From Halarsenatibacter sp964462585 (GTDB lineage: Bacteria > Bacillota > Halanaerobiia > Halanaerobiales > Halarsenatibacteraceae), in contig CAYXAK010000106.1 of NCBI GenBank assembly GCA_964462585.1, forward strand, positions 1-5,438: a stretch of DNA of 5,438 bases, written 5' to 3'. Position numbers and translations under genes: made by a program. The notes under the pieces were generated by a model, which saw only the letters and a program-made list of their open reading frames with translations, searched no databases and was not told where the DNA came from. This document shows positions 1 to 5,430 of this stretch, piece after piece (the first letter of the stretch is position 1; each line of letters starts with the position of its first letter).

Positions 1-1046
1 GCAGCGGGCACAGGCCCTCGCTGGAATCCGGCAGGCTGGTTCTGGAAACCAGAGAACTTGCTGCCGATTTTTTCGGGGCACCATCTGTCGATAATGTCAT
101 ATTCACGTCCAATGTCACCGAGGCCCTGAATATAGCTCTCAAGGGTTATCTGCGGCCCGGTGATCATGTTCTGACCACCCGGTTTGAGCATAATGCCGTC
201 CTGCGCCCACTGCACAGATTGAAAGAGGAGAGGAATATTGAGATAGATTATCTGCCGGTTGACGTTGGCGGCAGCATAGAGAGGGAGGATTTTGAGCAGT
301 TGCTGCGGGAGAACACCTCGCTTGTGGTCATAAATCATGCCTCAAATGTGACGGGGGCTGTGCTCGACATCCTACCCCTGGCTGAATGGTGCGGTGAATA
401 TGATCTGCCGCTCATGGTCGATGCCGCTCAATCGGCGGGGAGTCTCGATTTTCCCTGGGAGAGACTCGACGCGCAGTTTCTCTGCTTTACCGGACATAAG
501 GGTCTTATGGGGCCGCCGGGGACCGGAGGTATGATCATAGATCCGGAGGTGGTGGAGCGGACAGAGAGTTTTGTCGAAGGAGGAACGGGAAGCAAGTCAG
601 ATCAGCTCACACAGCCGCAGATCCTCCCCGATAAATATGAGGCAGGAACCATGAATACCGCCGGTATTGCCGGACTGAACGCCGCTTTCAAATACCTTGC
701 AGATGAAGGCCTGGAGCGGATTATTGAGAAGAAAAAAAGACTGACAGAAAATATCTGTCGTGGTCTGGAAGATATACCGGGTATCGAGCTTTTGGGGCCC
801 GGTCCCGGAGAGAGGAGAACGAGCACGGTCTCTATAACCTGGGATGAGGGCGATACAGCCGAGCTCTCGGTACGGCTGGACAGGGAATACGATATCATGA
901 CCAGATCGGGTCTGCACTGTGCTCCTCTGGCCCACAAAGAGCTTGGCACCTATCCCCGGGGAGCCCTGCGCTTCAGCACGGGCTATTTCAACACTGAAGA
1001 TGAGATTGACAGGACTGTGTCTGCGCTGAAAAAACTTGTGTGCTGA
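1..1046 (+). CDS. Class V aminotransferase, cysteine desulfurase family (5'-truncated by window edge)
   Basis: A PLP-dependent enzyme of the NifS/SufS-like class V fold, expected in the cytoplasm, where relatives remove sulfur from cysteine (or selenium from selenocysteine) as an enzyme-bound persulfide or selenide. The frame is open from base 3, giving 347 visible residues. Homologous starts suggest about 30-35 N-terminal residues lie upstream, so the ATG at 219 is internal. Family motifs run in order: SGHRPSLESGR at the edge, FTSNVTEALNIALKG, EHNAVLRPL, NHASNVTG, VDAAQSAG (PLP-ring Asp and Gln), TGHKG with the PLP-binding Lys at 498-500, and RSGLHCAP with the likely catalytic Cys at 918-920, then GTYPRGALRFSTGYFNTEDEID. 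The short, compact form and the neighbouring selD match the EF2568-like subfamily, whose exact substrate is not settled. It ends in TGA 41 bases before selD. A plain cysteine desulfurase for Fe-S or tRNA thiolation is the main alternative. Confidence 0.9.
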   Translation, partial: SGHRPSLESGRLVLETRELAADFFGAPSVDNVIFTSNVTEALNIALKGYLRPGDHVLTTRFEHNAVLRPLHRLKEERNIEIDYLPVDVGGSIEREDFEQLLRENTSLVVINHASNVTGAVLDILPLAEWCGEYDLPLMVDAAQSAGSLDFPWERLDAQFLCFTGHKGLMGPPGTGGMIIDPEVVERTESFVEGGTGSKSDQLTQPQILPDKYEAGTMNTAGIAGLNAAFKYLADEGLERIIEKKKRLTENICRGLEDIPGIELLGPGPGERRTSTVSITWDEGDTAELSVRLDREYDIMTRSGLHCAPLAHKELGTYPRGALRFSTGYFNTEDEIDRTVSALKKLVC

Positions 1047-1072
1047 GGTAAGTGGAGAAGGCTAAGGATTAC

Positions 1073-1078
1073 AGGAGG
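1073..1078 (+). promoter_or_regulatory. Ribosome binding site fixing the selD start
   Basis: AGGAGG lies 9 bases before ATG 1088. The GTG at 1148, which a UGA-as-stop reading would choose, has no Shine-Dalgarno sequence in the CTGAGCAGCTAAA before it. This supports translation starting at 1088 and passing through the UGA at 1136. Confidence 0.85.
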
Positions 1079-1087
1079 TGTCTGGAT

Positions 1088-2134
1088 ATGAGCGCTGATC
1101 ACAATAAATTGACAGAGATGAGCTCCAGCTCCGGCTGAGCAGCTAAAGTGGGGCCGGAGGATCTGGCCGAGATGCTGGCTGGCCTGGATTTCAGCAGCGA
1201 TGATGAGAATCTCCTCATCTCGCTGGCCGATAGCGATGATGCGCTTGTCTACAGATTGAACGAGGAACAGGCTCTTATCAAGAGTCTGGATTTTTTCACA
1301 CCCGTTCTCGATGATCCCTATCTCTACGGGCAGGCTGCTGCTGCCAATTCTCTGAGCGATATCTATGCCATGGGAGGCAGACCGCTGCTGGCGCTGAATA
1401 TATGCTGTTTTCCTGCCAGCCTGGAGAAGGAAGTTCTGCAGGAGATATTAAAAGGCGGTCTGGATAAAACCAGAGAAGCCGGGGCTATCCTGGGAGGCGG
1501 CCATACCGTTGAGGACGATGAACCCAAATACGGACTCTCGGTGGTGGGGACGGCCCCTCCGGGGGAGATAATCTCCAACGGCGGAGCCGAGCCCGGAGAT
1601 AAGCTAATTCTCACCAAAAAACTGGGCACAGGAGTCATGGCCACAGCCCTCAAAGCTGATCTGATCGAGGGAGGTGCTGACAGAGAATTTGTGCGCTCCA
1701 TGCTGCGGCTCAATGAAGCGGTGCTGGAGCTAAAGGGTGATTTTGCAGTAAAAGCGGCCACAGATGTCACCGGCTTTGGTCTGGCGGGCCATCTGCTGGA
1801 GATGCTGAATGCCAGCGGTGTGGGCTGCAGGCTTTTCGGTGATAGACTTTCCTATTTTGCAGAGGTTCCTGAATTTCTGGATATGGGTATGGCCCCCGGT
1901 GGGCTGCATAAAAACCGCGACACCTTCTCCTCCAGTGTGGAGATTACAGATAACACTTCCGGAGAGGTGCTTTTAAATGATCTGATCTATGATCCCCAGA
2001 CCTCTGGAGGTCTGCTCATGGCTCTGCCTGCTGGCCAGGCCGAATCCGCCCGAGATCTGCTGCAGAATGAAGGTGATACTGCCCGAATTATTGGACAGTT
2101 TACAGACTCTGAGCCCGGTATTGTGGTAGAATAG
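1088..2134 (+). CDS. selD: Selenide, water dikinase (selenophosphate synthetase), selenocysteine-containing
   Basis: SelD makes selenophosphate from selenide and ATP, releasing AMP and phosphate; selenophosphate is the selenium donor for selenocysteine and 2-selenouridine. Read from ATG 1088 with UGA 1136-1138 as Sec, the product is 348 residues, the usual family length. The N-terminus reads LTEMSSSSGUAAK, aligning with the E. coli SelD loop around Cys17 and Lys20: Sec falls at 17 and Lys at 20. Other expected nucleotide/metal residues are in place: Asp51 (DSDDALVY), Asp68 (SLDFFTPVLDDP), Asn87 and Asp91 (ANSLSDIYAMGG), GGHTVEDDEPKYGL from about 136, and Asp226 in ATDVTGFGLAGH. The C-terminal DPQTSGGLL motif is also present. 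It stops with TAG. Calling it from GTG 1148 would lose the whole catalytic loop. It lies 41 bases after a desulfurase-family gene that could supply selenium. An active-site Sec in SelD is known in several bacteria and archaea. Confidence 0.95.
1136..1138 (+). other. In-frame UGA decoded as selenocysteine (SelD residue 17)
   Basis: This TGA is in frame between ATG 1088 and the rest of selD and sits exactly where SelD proteins carry catalytic Cys or Sec, three residues before the conserved Lys20. Conserved SelD sequence continues on both sides, and a hairpin suitable as a SECIS follows. UGA also ends the desulfurase, SDR and TIM genes in this window, so this is local recoding and not a changed genetic code. 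Confidence 0.92.
1152..1168 (+). promoter_or_regulatory. Candidate bacterial SECIS hairpin of selD
   Basis: The sequence GGCCGGAGGATCTGGCC folds into a six-pair stem (1152-1157 with 1163-1168, including one G-U) and a five-base loop, AGGAU. The stem begins 13 bases after the UGA, and the apical loop begins 19 bases after it. A G in the first two loop bases and this spacing fit the general bacterial SECIS pattern; the E. coli fdhF element also has a loop starting AGG at a similar distance. In the mRNA it would bind SelB with GTP and Sec-tRNA. No bulged U like that of fdhF is obvious. The fold was judged by eye. Confidence 0.65.
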
Positions 2135-2158
2135 GGTAAAGAGCTTAAAGGCTAAAAC

Positions 2159-2164
2159 AGGAGG
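2159..2164 (+). promoter_or_regulatory. Ribosome binding site deciding the SDR start
   Basis: AGGAGG ends 8 bases before ATG 2173. The in-frame GTG at 2164 overlaps this site and so cannot be the start it serves. This places the SDR start at 2173. Confidence 0.8.
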
Positions 2165-2172
2165 TGGGAGCC

Positions 2173-2964
2173 ATGGATCTGGAGATTGACGGCAATGCTG
2201 CACTGATCACAGCTTCCAGCAGCGGCCTGGGCCGGGCCGCGGCTGAGGTGCTGGCCCGCGAGGGAGCAGATGTAATTTTGAATGGACGCCGTGAGGAGAA
2301 GCTGAAACAGGCCGTGCAGGATATTGAGAAGAAGGCCCGCGGTGAGGTGAGAGGTGTGGCTGCCGATCTTACCGAGCCCGATGATATCGAAATGCTTGTG
2401 GAAAGAACGATAGAGGAGTACGGCCGCCTGGATCATCTGGTTACCTCAGCCGGTGGACCGCCCTCCGGGAGCTTTGTGGACATGGAGGATGAAGACTGGT
2501 ATGAAGCCTTCGATATGCTGGTTATGAGCGTGGTCAGACTTGTGCGCAGATCACTGCCCTATCTGGAGAGGGATGGAGGTGGGACCATAGTCAACCTCAC
2601 CTCCCGCAGCGTCAAGGAGGCTCTGAATGATCTGGTTCTCTCCAACTCGGTTCGCATGAGCGTCATAGGCCTTATGAAGACACTATCACAGGAGCTGGGA
2701 CCGGATATCAGAGTTAATGCCGTGCTGCCGGGGCCGCATAAAACCGATCGCATCGAGGAGCTCATAAAAAGCGGTGTGGAGGAAGGACGCTTTGCTTCCT
2801 ATGAGGAGGGGCTTAAAGCTTTCAGCCAGGAGATTCCCCTCAGGCGCCTGGGCAGTCCTCAGGAGCTGGGTGAGACGGTGGCCTTTCTCTCCTCGCCCAA
2901 ATCCAGCTATATCAACGGCACCGCCCTCCTGGTCGATGGCGGGGGCAGCAGCTCGAACCTCTGA
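2173..2964 (+). CDS. Short-chain dehydrogenase/reductase-like protein lacking the YxxxK catalytic pair
   Basis: A 263-residue Rossmann-fold protein of classical SDR size. The dinucleotide-binding region is a variant, TASSSGLG at residues 13-20, followed by NGRR at 37-40, which could favour NADP, then AADL at 63-66 and TSAGGP at 91-96 in place of NNAG. Ser144 (NLTSRS) occupies the catalytic serine position. Thirteen residues later, where Tyr is expected, there is Ser157, and the Lys position is Arg161 (LSNSVR). The tetrad Asn position also appears to be Leu116. The C-terminus has LPGPHKTDRI and YINGTALLVDGG, as in 3-oxoacyl-ACP reductase-like SDRs. A bacterial SDR subgroup with this LVLSNSVR signature is known, so the loss looks subfamily-wide and not a recent mutation. 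Substrate and activity are unknown; it may use a different mechanism or only bind ligand. It starts 38 bases after selD and ends 32 bases before the TIM-type gene, consistent with one transcript. Confidence 0.88.
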   Translation: MDLEIDGNAALITASSSGLGRAAAEVLAREGADVILNGRREEKLKQAVQDIEKKARGEVRGVAADLTEPDDIEMLVERTIEEYGRLDHLVTSAGGPPSGSFVDMEDEDWYEAFDMLVMSVVRLVRRSLPYLERDGGGTIVNLTSRSVKEALNDLVLSNSVRMSVIGLMKTLSQELGPDIRVNAVLPGPHKTDRIEELIKSGVEEGRFASYEEGLKAFSQEIPLRRLGSPQELGETVAFLSSPKSSYINGTALLVDGGGSSSNL

Positions 2965-2996
2965 TATGTGCTTTAGAAAAAGGCGGGGTGATAATT

Positions 2997-3683
2997 ATGC
3001 TGGAACCGCCCTATTTTCTGCTCAATCTGAAAACCTATCTCTGGGGTGATGATCTGCTGGACCTGCTCCGGGAGGCGGATGAGATAGCCTCGGGCCTGAG
3101 GGTGAGCCTGATGGCAGCTCCGATATATGTTGATATAAGGGCTGCCGCAGGAGAGGTTGAAAATATGCTGGTGCTGGCCCAGCATCTCGACCCTCAATCC
3201 CCAGGCATGGGCACAGGTGCTGTTCCGGCCCGGGCCCTGGAAGAGGCCGGGGCAGACGGTGTTATGCTCAACCATGCGGAAAAGAAGATGAAACTTCAAA
3301 AGCTCAGCACAGCGCTGGAGAGGGCCGGAGAATCGGGGCTTCTTTCGCTGGTGCTGACAGACTCGGTCTCAACAGCCCGGGCCGCCGCAGTGCTGGGACC
3401 TGATATAATTTTGACTGAACCGCCCGATCTGATCGGAACGGGCAGGAGCAGTGATGAGGAATATATGCGGCAGACGGTAAAAGCCGTGGAGGAGATCGAC
3501 AGCGGGATAGCTGTGATGCAGGGCGGCGGCATCAGCAGCCCGGCAGACGTGGAGCAGGCTGTCAGGTCCGGGGCTGCCGGGGCCGGGGCCACCAGCGCTA
3601 TAACCGAATCCGACAGCCCCCTGCAAAAACTGGAGGAGCTGCTGAGGGCTCTGGAAAGTGCCTGGCAGGAGAGAGGATGGTGA
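2997..3683 (+). CDS. tpiA: Triosephosphate isomerase, short archaeal type
   Basis: TIM interconverts dihydroxyacetone phosphate and glyceraldehyde 3-phosphate in the cytoplasm. This 228-residue protein is shorter than typical bacterial TIM (about 250) and resembles archaeal TIM. Catalytic positions are conserved: Asn10 and Lys12 (NLKTY), His93 (LNHAE) and Glu141 (TEPPDLIGTG). Phosphate-binding segments are GTG 147-149, GGGIS 176-180 and GATSAI 197-202; AQHLDPQSPGMGTGAV matches the archaeal-type AQHVD...TG segment. The segment around 174-178 reads MQGGG where archaeal forms usually have CGAG. ATG 2997 is preferred over GTG 2988, because GGGGTGAT (2985-2992) is a good Shine-Dalgarno placed for 2997 and overlaps the GTG. 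The protein is acidic (about 35 Asp/Glu, 18 Lys/Arg by hand count). A glycolytic tpiA usually sits with gapA, pgk and gpmI, so this may be a second copy or a related sugar-phosphate isomerase. It is the last gene before the terminator at 3792. Confidence 0.82.
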   Translation: MLEPPYFLLNLKTYLWGDDLLDLLREADEIASGLRVSLMAAPIYVDIRAAAGEVENMLVLAQHLDPQSPGMGTGAVPARALEEAGADGVMLNHAEKKMKLQKLSTALERAGESGLLSLVLTDSVSTARAAAVLGPDIILTEPPDLIGTGRSSDEEYMRQTVKAVEEIDSGIAVMQGGGISSPADVEQAVRSGAAGAGATSAITESDSPLQKLEELLRALESAWQERGW

Positions 3684-3791
3684 GGAGTGAAGCCTTCCAG
3701 ATCATTAAACTTTCCGGAAAAATATGACATTATAATAGAGAAGAGAGAAGAATTTGAGATTTCATCTACAGATACCCTATTAGGTACGGAT

Positions 3792-3818
3792 GCCGGCCTG
3801 TCAGGCTGGTCTTTTTTT
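3792..3818 (+). terminator. Intrinsic terminator of the desulfurase-selD-SDR-TIM cluster
   Basis: CCGGCC (3793-3798) pairs with GGCTGG (3804-3809), one pair being G-U, around the loop TGTCA. An outer G-U (3792 with 3810) is possible. The stem runs directly into TCTTTTTTT (3810-3818). It lies 109 bases after the TIM stop codon, so the transcript would have a sizeable 3' UTR, unless a small RNA begins inside the gap. Confidence 0.8.
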
Positions 3819-3883
3819 ATGCCTTCACATAAATTATTAGTTATTTTCTGGCATCTCCTGCTTCCAGCACCGGTTAATTTAGT

Positions 3884-3912
3884 TTTACGCTCCAGCCTCT
3901 ATATGGTAATAT
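3884..3912 (+). promoter_or_regulatory. Candidate sigma-70-type promoter with extended -10 for the M20 hydrolase
   Basis: TTTACG (3884-3889, four of six match to TTGACA) is followed after 17 bases by TAATAT (3907-3912, four of six match to TATAAT), preceded by TGG, an extended -10 motif. Transcription would begin near 3919, leaving a leader of about 115 bases before ATG 4034. Position between a terminator and a gene supports it; neither box is a full match. Confidence 0.45.
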
Positions 3913-3937
3913 GCTAAAAAACACCGGAGTGATAATA

Positions 3938-4016
3938 GATGAGTTCACTTACAGATGCAGTGCTGATCGCTGGCAGTTAAGATAAATAACCGCTCTAAAC
4001 GGATGTGATACTCATC
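3938..4016 (+). promoter_or_regulatory. Candidate structured leader RNA before the M20 hydrolase
   Basis: GATGAG (3938-3943) is complementary to CTCATC (4011-4016), and just inside TCAC (3945-3948) is complementary to GTGA (4005-4008). Together they make a ten-pair stem with a small asymmetric bulge. Enclosed are a hairpin CAGTG/CGCTG (3958-3962 with 3968-3972) and a weak CCG/CGG hairpin (3990-3992 with 4000-4002). The closing stem ends 5 bases before the ribosome binding site at 4022, as expected of translation-controlling leaders. I recognise no known riboswitch class; pairing was found by eye. Confidence 0.3.
3939..3980 (+). CDS. Possible 13-codon upstream ORF in the M20 hydrolase leader
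   Basis: ATG 3939 opens a 13-codon frame, MSSLTDAVLIAGS, ending at TAA 3978. GGAG at 3926-3929 lies 9 bases upstream, a normal ribosome binding spacing. No run of one amino acid suggests classical attenuation. Its ATG lies in the 5' arm of the long-range stem described for this leader. Chance occurrence of so short a frame is quite likely, and no function is assigned. Confidence 0.25.
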   Translation: MSSLTDAVLIAGS

Positions 4017-4021
4017 GATAG

Positions 4022-4030
4022 GGAGGTGAG
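4022..4030 (+). promoter_or_regulatory. Strong ribosome binding site of the M20 hydrolase
   Basis: GGAGGTGAG is close to a full complement of the 16S 3' end, and GGAGG ends 7 bases before ATG 4034. It is the best such site in the window, suggesting efficient translation when it is exposed. Confidence 0.75.
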
Positions 4031-4033
4031 AAA

Positions 4034-5356
4034 ATGAGCTTTCAGATTTCGCGATTGCGTGAGGATCTGGTTGAGCTGGGAAAGCTGGGACGCAAAAACT
4101 CCCGCCGGATCGAGTATAAAGAGGAGCTTGATGATAGCTCCGGCCTCTTTCGGCCGACCGGCAGCGAGCGCAACCGGGCCTCACGAGATTACATCATAGA
4201 GAGGATGAAGTCCGCCGGTCTGGAGGTTGAATTTGATGCGGTGGGCAATATATACGGTATTAAGAGGGCTAATGCCTCTTCTGCAGGCAGGGAAGATGAT
4301 GACCGTGAGGCTGTCATGACCGGATCTCATATCGATTCAGTCCGGGATGGAGGTCAGTTCGACGGGGCTTTAGGCGTTGTCAGCGCCCTGGAGGTGCTGA
4401 GGGCTTTGAGCGAAGAAGACTTTACTCACAGCCGCGATCTCATCGCTGTGGTGTTAACGGCCGAAGAGGGATCCGCCTTTCCGCGGGGACTGGTTGGCAG
4501 TGAATATATCAGCGGCAGATCCAGTGCGGATGAGCTCCTCTCACTGAAAGATGAGCGGGGCCGCACACTCAAGCAGGCCCTTTCCGGCTACAGGGGTGAT
4601 TTTGAGCTTGATATATCCCGGCTTGCCGCCTTTATCGAACTCCATCCCGAGCAGGGGCCTAATCTGGCTGAAAGCGGTATTCCTCTGGGCCTGGTGGAGA
4701 GGATAACCGGCATCAGCTGGGTCAGATTTACCATCAGAGGAGAGGCGGATCATGCCGGCACAACGCCCATGTCCGGGCGCAGTGACGCCCTGGCGGCTGC
4801 CTCCCATCTCATCACAGAGATAGAAGAAATAGCCGGTGAGCTGGCCAGAAATAGTGCGAGCAGTCCGGTGGCCACCGTCGGAGAGCTGAATGTCCATCCC
4901 GGAGCGGCCAATATAGTGCCGGGCCGTGTGGATATGAAGGTCGATATCAGGGATACCGATGAAGATAATATGGCCCGGCTGCGGGACGAAATTATCGAAA
5001 CAGCTTACGCTCTTCGGCGGAAGGGTCTGGAAATAGAGAGTGAAGTTCTCTTTCATATTGCGCCGGCGGTCTGTGCTGAGAAGATACTCTCCACGCTGGA
5101 CCGGGCTGCTGACAGCCTTGATATAGTTACACTGCGCATGGTCAGTGGAGCTGCTCACGATGCTCAGAACTTTGCCGATAAGGTCGATACAGCTATGATG
5201 TTTCTGCCCAGTGTGGACGGTATAAGCCATTCTCCTTATGAATGGACGGAATGGGAGGATATAGAAAAAGGAGGAATGGTTCTGAGCGAAGCACTGCGTG
5301 ATCTGGCAGGTGCTGATTCCTCTGAAGGCACCTGTATTAATCAGAATTCAATTTAA
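4034..5356 (+). CDS. M20-family Zn-dependent amidase/hydrolase, hydantoinase/carbamoylase (HyuC/AllC) type
   Basis: This 440-residue enzyme belongs to the M20 amidase group that hydrolyses N-carbamoyl-L-amino acids, beta-ureidopropionate or allantoate. Two metals are bound by motifs seen in order: TGSHIDSV (His99), FDGALG (Asp110, bridging), TAEEGSAF (Glu144 as likely general base, Glu145 as ligand), IELHPEQG (His204) and GISHSPYEW (His399). The inserted dimerisation domain, from about 215 to 330, carries RGEADHAGTTPMSGRSDAL (His240) and NIVPGRVDMKVDIRD; SGAAHDAQNFA near 375 is another family signature. Length is slightly over the usual 400-420, the extra residues lying in a charged stretch near 79-92 and in a polar tail. 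There is no signal peptide, so it is cytoplasmic. It appears to have its own promoter after a terminator. No hydantoinase or transporter is visible, so the substrate cannot be chosen. It stops with TAA. Confidence 0.93.
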   Translation: MSFQISRLREDLVELGKLGRKNSRRIEYKEELDDSSGLFRPTGSERNRASRDYIIERMKSAGLEVEFDAVGNIYGIKRANASSAGREDDDREAVMTGSHIDSVRDGGQFDGALGVVSALEVLRALSEEDFTHSRDLIAVVLTAEEGSAFPRGLVGSEYISGRSSADELLSLKDERGRTLKQALSGYRGDFELDISRLAAFIELHPEQGPNLAESGIPLGLVERITGISWVRFTIRGEADHAGTTPMSGRSDALAAASHLITEIEEIAGELARNSASSPVATVGELNVHPGAANIVPGRVDMKVDIRDTDEDNMARLRDEIIETAYALRRKGLEIESEVLFHIAPAVCAEKILSTLDRAADSLDIVTLRMVSGAAHDAQNFADKVDTAMMFLPSVDGISHSPYEWTEWEDIEKGGMVLSEALRDLAGADSSEGTCINQNSI

Positions 5357-5391
5357 AAATTCTGTGTGGATGTAGTTTTAGAAAATAAAAA

Positions 5392-5430
5392 GGGCACAGA
5401 CGCTGATTCCAGCTGTCAGCGGCTGTGCCC
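5392..5430 (-). terminator. Strong hairpin, probably terminator of a converging minus-strand gene or bidirectional
   Basis: GGGCACAG (5392-5399) pairs with CTGTGCCC (5423-5430). After one A-G mismatch the stem continues with CGCTGA (5401-5406) against TCAGCG (5416-5421), giving 14 pairs around a 9-base loop. Read on the minus strand, the stem is followed at once by CTTTTTATTTTC, a good U tract. On the plus strand, TGAAGTAT follows, without a T run before the window ends. It may still slow or protect the M20 transcript, whose stop is 35 bases upstream. Confidence 0.7.

Larger units (their letters stand above)
3684..4033. other. 350-base intergenic region without a convincing protein gene
   Basis: This AT-richer stretch separates the four-gene cluster from the M20 hydrolase. 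It contains a terminator at 3792-3818, a promoter candidate at 3884-3912, a consensus-like TATAAT at 3731-3736, and a possible structured leader with a 13-codon ORF. A 76-codon open frame (3687-3917) crosses the terminator, lacks a placed ribosome binding site and resembles no family I know. I regard it as chance. Confidence 0.7.

Noticed and set aside
1136..1138. TGA as a nonsense mutation making selD a pseudogene
   Set aside because: The codon is exactly at the known Cys/Sec site, the remaining gene is intact, and a SECIS-like hairpin follows.
1148..2134. selD starting at GTG 1148
   Set aside because: It has no ribosome binding site and would remove the conserved Sec17/Lys20 loop, whereas ATG 1088 has both a good site and family-like sequence.
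2164..2172. GTG 2164 as SDR start
   Set aside because: It overlaps the AGGAGG at 2159-2164; ATG 2173 has the right spacing.
2774..3049. 91-codon plus-strand frame across the SDR-TIM junction
   Set aside because: It overlaps the SDR end and TIM start in another frame, is arginine-rich unlike its neighbours, and has no family resemblance.
3687..3917. 76-codon plus-strand open frame after the TIM gene
   Set aside because: It runs through a clear intrinsic terminator and a promoter candidate, has no well-spaced ribosome binding site, and its composition does not resemble the acidic neighbours.
4541..5230. 229-codon minus-strand open frame inside the M20 gene
   Set aside because: It lies wholly opposite conserved hydrolase motifs, and its translation shows no recognisable domain. 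It is a shadow frame.
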